Of a stretch of 11,451 nucleotides of DNA, positions 7,872 through 11,451 are shown piece after piece; position 1 is the stretch's first letter, and the number at the start of each line of letters is the position of its first letter. The stretch covers positions 1 to 11,451 of the forward strand of contig JACMLC010000650.1 in NCBI GenBank assembly GCA_014379795.1, read 5' to 3'. This DNA comes from Pyrinomonadaceae bacterium (GTDB taxonomy: Bacteria; Acidobacteriota; Blastocatellia; Pyrinomonadales; Pyrinomonadaceae). The notes under the pieces were generated by a model. It was not told where the DNA came from. It did no database searches and saw nothing but the letters and a program-made list of their open reading frames with translations. The position numbers and the translations under genes are program-made.

Positions 7872-9016
7872 TGAGAGCTTGTCATCAATCCGAATATCTC
7901 GCTGGACATGTCCGTCCAGGTGCGCTGCCGAAGCTGCGTGCCGAAACGCGCGACGCGTGCGCTGTAATCCGGCATCTGCGCGCGCCAGAGCCGCAGCCGC
8001 CGGGACAGGTCGCCGGCCTCTGGCGGATCACCGAGCAACAGGTCAGACAACTCATCCGGATAACGCTCAGCCACACCTGCCGACCTCGTGACAAAGGCAG
8101 GCAGCCCACAACACAGCGCTTCATGAACGCCGAGGCCATAGGCATCATAGTGCGTCGGACTCACCAGCGCATCAGCCGCCGTCAAGACGCGGCGCACGTC
8201 TTTGGTAAAACCCATCAGGCGGATACGCTCATCCAGTTTCGCCGCCGCCGCCCTGCGACGCCATAACTCGACTTCAGCCCCTGCTCCCAGCGCCACCAGC
8301 TCAACGTCCCAAGCCGAATCTCGACACAGCAGTTCCCATGCGGCAAAGAGTACGTCAAAACCTTTATTGCGGTCGTGGCCTAATGTTCCGATGAAAGCCA
8401 CGACGGGGCGCGACAAAGGCCAGCCCAAACTTTCCCGCGCTGCTTTGCGCTCGGCTGTGGCGCTCGGATGGAAAACTTCCGGATCAATTCCATAGTACAC
8501 AGCATGCACACGCTCCGGCGGCAGGCCGGCGTGTTCTATTACTTGCTGGCGCGCACGCTTTGAATTTGTGAAGACGATCTTCGCCATCTGTAACGATTGC
8601 CGCTCGGCGCGGCGCGCCATGCGTTTCGCCCAATCGGCGCGCAGGCGGAACATCATCGGCGCGTGTGTGTGGCGATTGTCCCATGCGGCATGCACCGCAT
8701 GCACCCAGTTCACATCCGGCCACAGGCAGTTGCCGCCATTGACCACCACGCGCGCGCCCTGACCGCTTAAAAGTCTCGCCACGCGTTTTCCCTCGCGCGC
8801 CAGCAATGGCTCGGCGAGCATGTACATATTGAGCGGCTTTGAGACTTTGTGCCACGTCACGTTCGGATGTTCGGCCAGTGGAGAGGCCACTAAAAAACTG
8901 ACCAGATGAACGGATGCTCCGATCTGATCGGCCAGATACCAAGCCAACTCATAGTTGGCCCGATCCATGCCGCCCCAAGTGGTGAAATCTCCGCTGACCA
9001 GTACGTATGCGCTCAT
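7868..9016 (-). CDS. Glycosyltransferase family 4 (GT-B)
   Basis: The 382-residue product starts with a short strand and the glycine loop FTTWGGMDRANYELA at 11-25. The interdomain segment YYGIDPEVFHP is at 174-184, FIGTLGHDRNKGFDVLF at 208-224, and the donor-site motif SPTHYDAYGLGVHEALCCG at 286-304. In that motif the first acid of the EX7E pair is Asp (D291) and the second is E299. N-terminal and C-terminal Rossmann domains are both complete. The predicted role is retaining transfer of a sugar to a lipid-linked glycan in the cytoplasm. The ATG at 9016 lies inside the annotated end of the polymerase gene, a 68-base overlap, with no obvious Shine-Dalgarno, so coupling is likely. The region is G/C-rich: 39 of 60 bases at 8221-8280. 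Donor sugar unknown. Confidence 0.91.
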   Translation of the reverse strand: MSAYVLVSGDFTTWGGMDRANYELAWYLADQIGASVHLVSFLVASPLAEHPNVTWHKVSKPLNMYMLAEPLLAREGKRVARLLSGQGARVVVNGGNCLWPDVNWVHAVHAAWDNRHTHAPMMFRLRADWAKRMARRAERQSLQMAKIVFTNSKRARQQVIEHAGLPPERVHAVYYGIDPEVFHPSATAERKAARESLGWPLSRPVVAFIGTLGHDRNKGFDVLFAAWELLCRDSAWDVELVALGAGAEVELWRRRAAAAKLDERIRLMGFTKDVRRVLTAADALVSPTHYDAYGLGVHEALCCGLPAFVTRSAGVAERYPDELSDLLLGDPPEAGDLSRRLRLWRAQMPDYSARVARFGTQLRQRTWTDMSSEIFGLMTSSH

Positions 9017-10406
9017 GTGAAAAGATGCCGCTCGTCCGTGCGACTCCGTGCAAGGCTCCGGCTAAGAACCAGTATTGCATTCCAACCTGAGTGGTGAATG
9101 GCGTAAACCCGAAGATCAGAACAATTACGCCTATATTGGCGGCAACGATGATGGGGACGATGAGACGCAACGTCGGATTAGTTGCGTCTCTGGAAATTTT
9201 TAGCTCGTAAGTAACTGTTGCCAGCAAAGCCAGACAGTAAAGGCACATCAGGATCACGCCGCCATCGAGAATCCACGCCGGGAATTGCAGTTCCGCCCAG
9301 ATCGAAGGCGAATCAACATTTGTTTCGTCTCCAAAATAAACACGCATCATGCCCCAACGCCCCAGCCCCGCGCCGAGCGGATAGCTGGGTAATAAATCAG
9401 TGAAACCGTTCTCTAATTGATCGCCCCGTTTATTATCGTAATAAACCGTCAACGGGTCGCCTGCCGCGAGGTCTTGGAAACGTCTCATCGAAGCTTTGCC
9501 CGAGCGCGCGACGGTGAAAGAAAAAAGGATGGTCACGAGCATGACCGCGATGCTTAGAAAGACGATGGCCTTCGTTCTCCGTTTTTGAATCACCCAGAGA
9601 ACCCCGACATAGACCGCCATCATCCCGCACATAATCAGCAGCGCAGTTCGCACCTGACTCAAGTAAACGGCGGCGACACCGGCCACGCCCAAAAAGAGAG
9701 AGCCGAGCCGGTGACTCAGCTTTTTCAAATTCACGGAGAATATAAAACCCAGCAAAGCGGCCAGCATCCCCGCAGCGCAGACTGCGCCCGGCGTATCAAA
9801 CAACCCCGGAGGCCGGATCGCCAGCTTTCCCGCCGAGTTGACGTAGGTGTAAGTGCTCAGGCCGTATTTCGATGCCAGGACGACGCTCGAAAACTCTTGC
9901 GGCATAAAATAACCGGGCGCGTAAACCTGCAAGACCCCGACCAACGAGTTGATCCCGTTGCAGATGAAGAGAATGACCAACAGGCGCATCAGGCGTTGTG
10001 GTGAGCGGATCAGGGACGAAGCCCAAAACACCGGAGCCAACACCGATAAATACAACACCGTCTGGGCTAATCCGGCAAACGTTGTGTTAGTCGTCGGATG
10101 AAAAATCATCAAGATGAGATATACCACAGCCAACAGTAACCAATGTGTGGCCGGGTGCGGCGCATGACGGCGACGACTTCCCAACCACCATGCCAGTGCA
10201 GCCAAGCTGACAGCAAAGGCTGCGACGCGAAGCGGCAATCGCAATGCCTGCGTTCCCGGCAGAAACAGGATGGCAGGGAATGCGGTCTGGCTGATAACGA
10301 AAAACTCAGCGAAGCCCCATTTCGGCTCAGCCTTTACCTCTTCCATTGAAGAAGCAAAAGTTGCTGGCCGCTTCAGCTTAGGTAGAGCAAAGTCTTTCGT
10401 TACCAT
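8949..10406 (-). CDS. O-antigen ligase/polymerase-like membrane protein (Wzy/WaaL superfamily)
   Basis: The start is set at the ATG at 10406, giving 485 residues, because GGAG lies five bases upstream. A longer frame from a GTG at 10448 would add 14 residues and overlap the preceding gene by 49 bases. About ten hydrophobic segments flank a large loop. The YLSQVRTALL motif (about 248-257) and PLGAGLGRWG (about 343-352) in the loop are characteristic of O-antigen ligase/polymerase proteins. These join lipid-linked repeat units, or transfer the chain to a lipid acceptor, in the periplasm. Polymerase is favoured because a flippase is in the same operon, but ligase cannot be excluded. The last 22 residues lie within the next gene's reading frame region and are rich in Arg and His, which is unlike a normal end for this family. 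See findings for a possible one-base indel. Confidence 0.84.
   Translation of the reverse strand: MVTKDFALPKLKRPATFASSMEEVKAEPKWGFAEFFVISQTAFPAILFLPGTQALRLPLRVAAFAVSLAALAWWLGSRRRHAPHPATHWLLLAVVYLILMIFHPTTNTTFAGLAQTVLYLSVLAPVFWASSLIRSPQRLMRLLVILFICNGINSLVGVLQVYAPGYFMPQEFSSVVLASKYGLSTYTYVNSAGKLAIRPPGLFDTPGAVCAAGMLAALLGFIFSVNLKKLSHRLGSLFLGVAGVAAVYLSQVRTALLIMCGMMAVYVGVLWVIQKRRTKAIVFLSIAVMLVTILFSFTVARSGKASMRRFQDLAAGDPLTVYYDNKRGDQLENGFTDLLPSYPLGAGLGRWGMMRVYFGDETNVDSPSIWAELQFPAWILDGGVILMCLYCLALLATVTYELKISRDATNPTLRLIVPIIVAANIGVIVLIFGFTPFTTQVGMQYWFLAGALHGVARTSGIFSHERIRTGQRRFHHLGRHGSGQL
9020..9023 (-). other. T-run (coding strand) where a one-base change would give an ATGA junction
   Basis: On the coding strand the polymerase reads ATC TTT TCA CAT GAG just before the GT4 start. 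With five T instead of four the frame becomes ATC TTT TTC ACA TGA, which ends at the ATGA of the glycosyltransferase start. The other 4-base overlaps in this operon have that form. The site could be a recent deletion, a sequencing error, or a slippage site. Confidence 0.4.
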
Positions 10407-11356
10407 TGCAACTCCACGTCCGGCGCAGTCCAAAGCAAATGAGACCACACGTCAAGTGGCTGCCCTTCATCAAACGGCTGTAAAAATGTTTTGAGGTCAA
10501 TGTGCTTGCTATAAGCTGCATGTCGGGTAACTTGAGGTGAATGATTGAGACGCCACGCACAGTAACCAAAGCCACGTAGTTGTTCGATAATCTCCGCTGC
10601 CGATTGCCCATGCTCTGCGAGTTGCGCCGGATGCAACTCTAATAAGATTCTTTTAACGCGCCTCTCTTTCAGAGTTCGTGCCATGCCCATCAAAGCGAAG
10701 CCCTCATACCCCTCTATGTCCATTTTCAACAGGTCTATGACAGACAGGTTTGCTTCATCAATTAATTCATCAAGCGGGCGAGATGCGACTGCGAAAACTT
10801 TCTCGTCCGTGTGCTCCTTGCTAATCACACGCGACACGCCAAAGTTGCTGCCCGCGTCGTCATATCCAGCCAAGTTTAAAACACCTGAGCCGCTTCCGGC
10901 AGCAACTTGTACTGCTGCGACCTGCTCTAAATCGTTTCGCTCGATGCTTTCTTGTAGAGCTTTAAATAGTCTTGGGTCAGGCTCCACGCTTATCACTCTG
11001 CCGCTCTTGCCAACCAGATGAGCGGCCAAAAAAGTGAAGTATCCCCAATTGGCTCCAACATCCACAAAGGTCATACCCGGACGCAAAATCGCCTGCACGA
11101 GCATTGTTTCCTGCGGCTCATAACGTCCGGTAAAGCAGACTTCACGAGAAATAGCATCATGCAGGTCACATTTGAAGATCACTCCGCCAAACTCTTCGGG
11201 CATCTTCATCAAAAATGCTTCGGGAGGACGACGACAGATTTGATTCATCAGGCGATAGCGACCCGCTGGAAGATAACGAACCACAGCAGCCGTGGCTCGC
11301 ACCCAGGCGGGCGCAAACTTCATTTTCGGTTCACCATTATTCATCATCAAATGCAA
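10400..11356 (-). CDS. FkbM family methyltransferase (copy 1)
   Basis: The product is up to 318 residues. It has the pre-domain motif DLHDAISREVCFTGRYEPQE at about 64-83, the SAM loop TFVDVGANWGYFT at 96-108, SVEPDPRLFKAL at 123-134, and LLKMDIEGYEGFALMGM at 209-225, followed by ILLELHPAQL at 237-246. All the FkbM signatures are therefore present. The start used is TTG at 11356, preceded by AGGTGG six bases upstream; ATG codons at 11347, 11344 and 11323 are alternatives, and 11323 also has a GGTGA seven bases upstream. Its TAA overlaps the ATG of the polymerase by 7 bases (ATGGTAA). The likely reaction is SAM-dependent O-methylation of a sugar, in the cytoplasm. It is the first full gene of the operon segment seen here. 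Confidence 0.9.
   Translation of the reverse strand: MHLMMNNGEPKMKFAPAWVRATAAVVRYLPAGRYRLMNQICRRPPEAFLMKMPEEFGGVIFKCDLHDAISREVCFTGRYEPQETMLVQAILRPGMTFVDVGANWGYFTFLAAHLVGKSGRVISVEPDPRLFKALQESIERNDLEQVAAVQVAAGSGSGVLNLAGYDDAGSNFGVSRVISKEHTDEKVFAVASRPLDELIDEANLSVIDLLKMDIEGYEGFALMGMARTLKERRVKRILLELHPAQLAEHGQSAAEIIEQLRGFGYCAWRLNHSPQVTRHAAYSKHIDLKTFLQPFDEGQPLDVWSHLLWTAPDVELQW
10412..10415 (-). promoter_or_regulatory. Ribosome binding site of the polymerase-like gene
   Basis: GGAG on the minus strand is followed by TTGCA and the ATG at 10406. It decides the start against the longer GTG frame from 10448 and gives a 7-base overlap with the FkbM gene upstream. Confidence 0.6.
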
Positions 11357-11357
11357 C

Positions 11358-11451
11358 TTATTCCACCTGTGATAACTTTCTCCCGATTAACAGCACGTTA
11401 TCAGAAAGCGCGCGCGGAAATAATCTAGAGAGAGAGGCCGGATAGTGATAC
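11358..11451 (-). CDS. Possible C-terminal tail of an upstream gene (partial)
   Basis: One minus-strand frame is open from the window edge to a TAA at 11360-11358, giving 30 residues that include LFPRALSDNVLLIGRKL. This ends one base before the TTG start of the next gene, which fits the packing elsewhere in the operon. The other two minus-strand frames have stops here. A final hydrophobic strand ending in a basic residue is common at the end of class I methyltransferases, but 30 residues are too few to assign a family. A frame this short can be open by chance roughly one time in five. Confidence 0.5.
   Translation of the reverse strand, partial: YHYPASLSRLFPRALSDNVLLIGRKLSQVE
11370..11403. 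repeat. 7-base inverted repeat
   Basis: TGATAAC at 11370-11376 and GTTATCA at 11397-11403 are perfect inverted arms with a 20-base spacer. It lies just before the first complete gene. It might be an operator half-site pair, but it falls inside the possible tail of an upstream gene, so chance is a real option. Confidence 0.25.

Noticed and set aside
8484..8942. Minus-strand open frame of 152 residues in another frame
   Set aside because: It lies wholly inside the G/C-rich GT4 gene, whose motifs are intact. Long alternative frames are expected in G/C-rich coding sequence.
10407..10448. GTG start at 10448 for the polymerase-like protein
   Set aside because: It would overlap the FkbM gene by 49 bases, whereas the ATG at 10406 has GGAG at a good distance and leaves a 7-base overlap.
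1..11451. Mobile elements, tRNA or rRNA genes, CRISPR arrays or toxin-antitoxin genes
   Set aside because: No transposase-like protein, terminal repeats, regularly spaced repeats or RNA gene signatures were seen by eye on either strand.

Overview
The window is one tightly packed block of genes, all on the minus strand and read from high to low coordinates. It looks like the interior of a Wzx/Wzy-type surface polysaccharide locus (exopolysaccharide, capsule or O-antigen) from a free-living bacterium. The overall base composition is moderate but uneven. ATG, TTG and probably no GTG starts are used, and most neighbouring genes overlap by a few bases. The species cannot be named from the sequence. 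The gene families are common in environmental Gram-negative phyla such as Acidobacteriota, Planctomycetota and Cyanobacteria, and that is only a family-level impression.

Layout in transcription order. 11451-11358: probable C-terminal tail of an upstream gene. 11356-10400: FkbM-family methyltransferase. 10406-8949: multi-spanning O-antigen ligase/polymerase-like protein. 9016-7868: family 4 glycosyltransferase. 7871-6831: NAD-dependent sugar-nucleotide epimerase/dehydratase (SDR). 6768-5917 and 5841-4921: two further FkbM methyltransferases in tandem. 4871-3369: Wzx-like flippase. 3372-2218: second glycosyltransferase. 2214-1426: fourth FkbM methyltransferase. 1429-578: class I (type 11) methyltransferase. 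585-1: N-terminal half of a third glycosyltransferase that runs off the window.

The inferred working model is this. The SDR enzyme modifies a nucleotide sugar. The glycosyltransferases build a lipid-linked repeat unit at the cytoplasmic face. Up to five methyltransferases decorate sugars. The flippase exports the unit and the polymerase-like protein joins or ligates units. No priming transferase, Wza/Wzc export genes or regulator lies inside the window, so the locus continues on both sides.

The most notable points are the density of methyltransferases (four divergent FkbM plus one type 11 in 11 kb) and an unusual 68-base overlap between the polymerase and the next glycosyltransferase. One base in a T-run would convert that overlap into the ATGA junction used elsewhere in the operon. 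No RNA genes, mobile elements, CRISPR arrays or plus-strand genes were found. No gene-free stretch exceeds about 75 bases.
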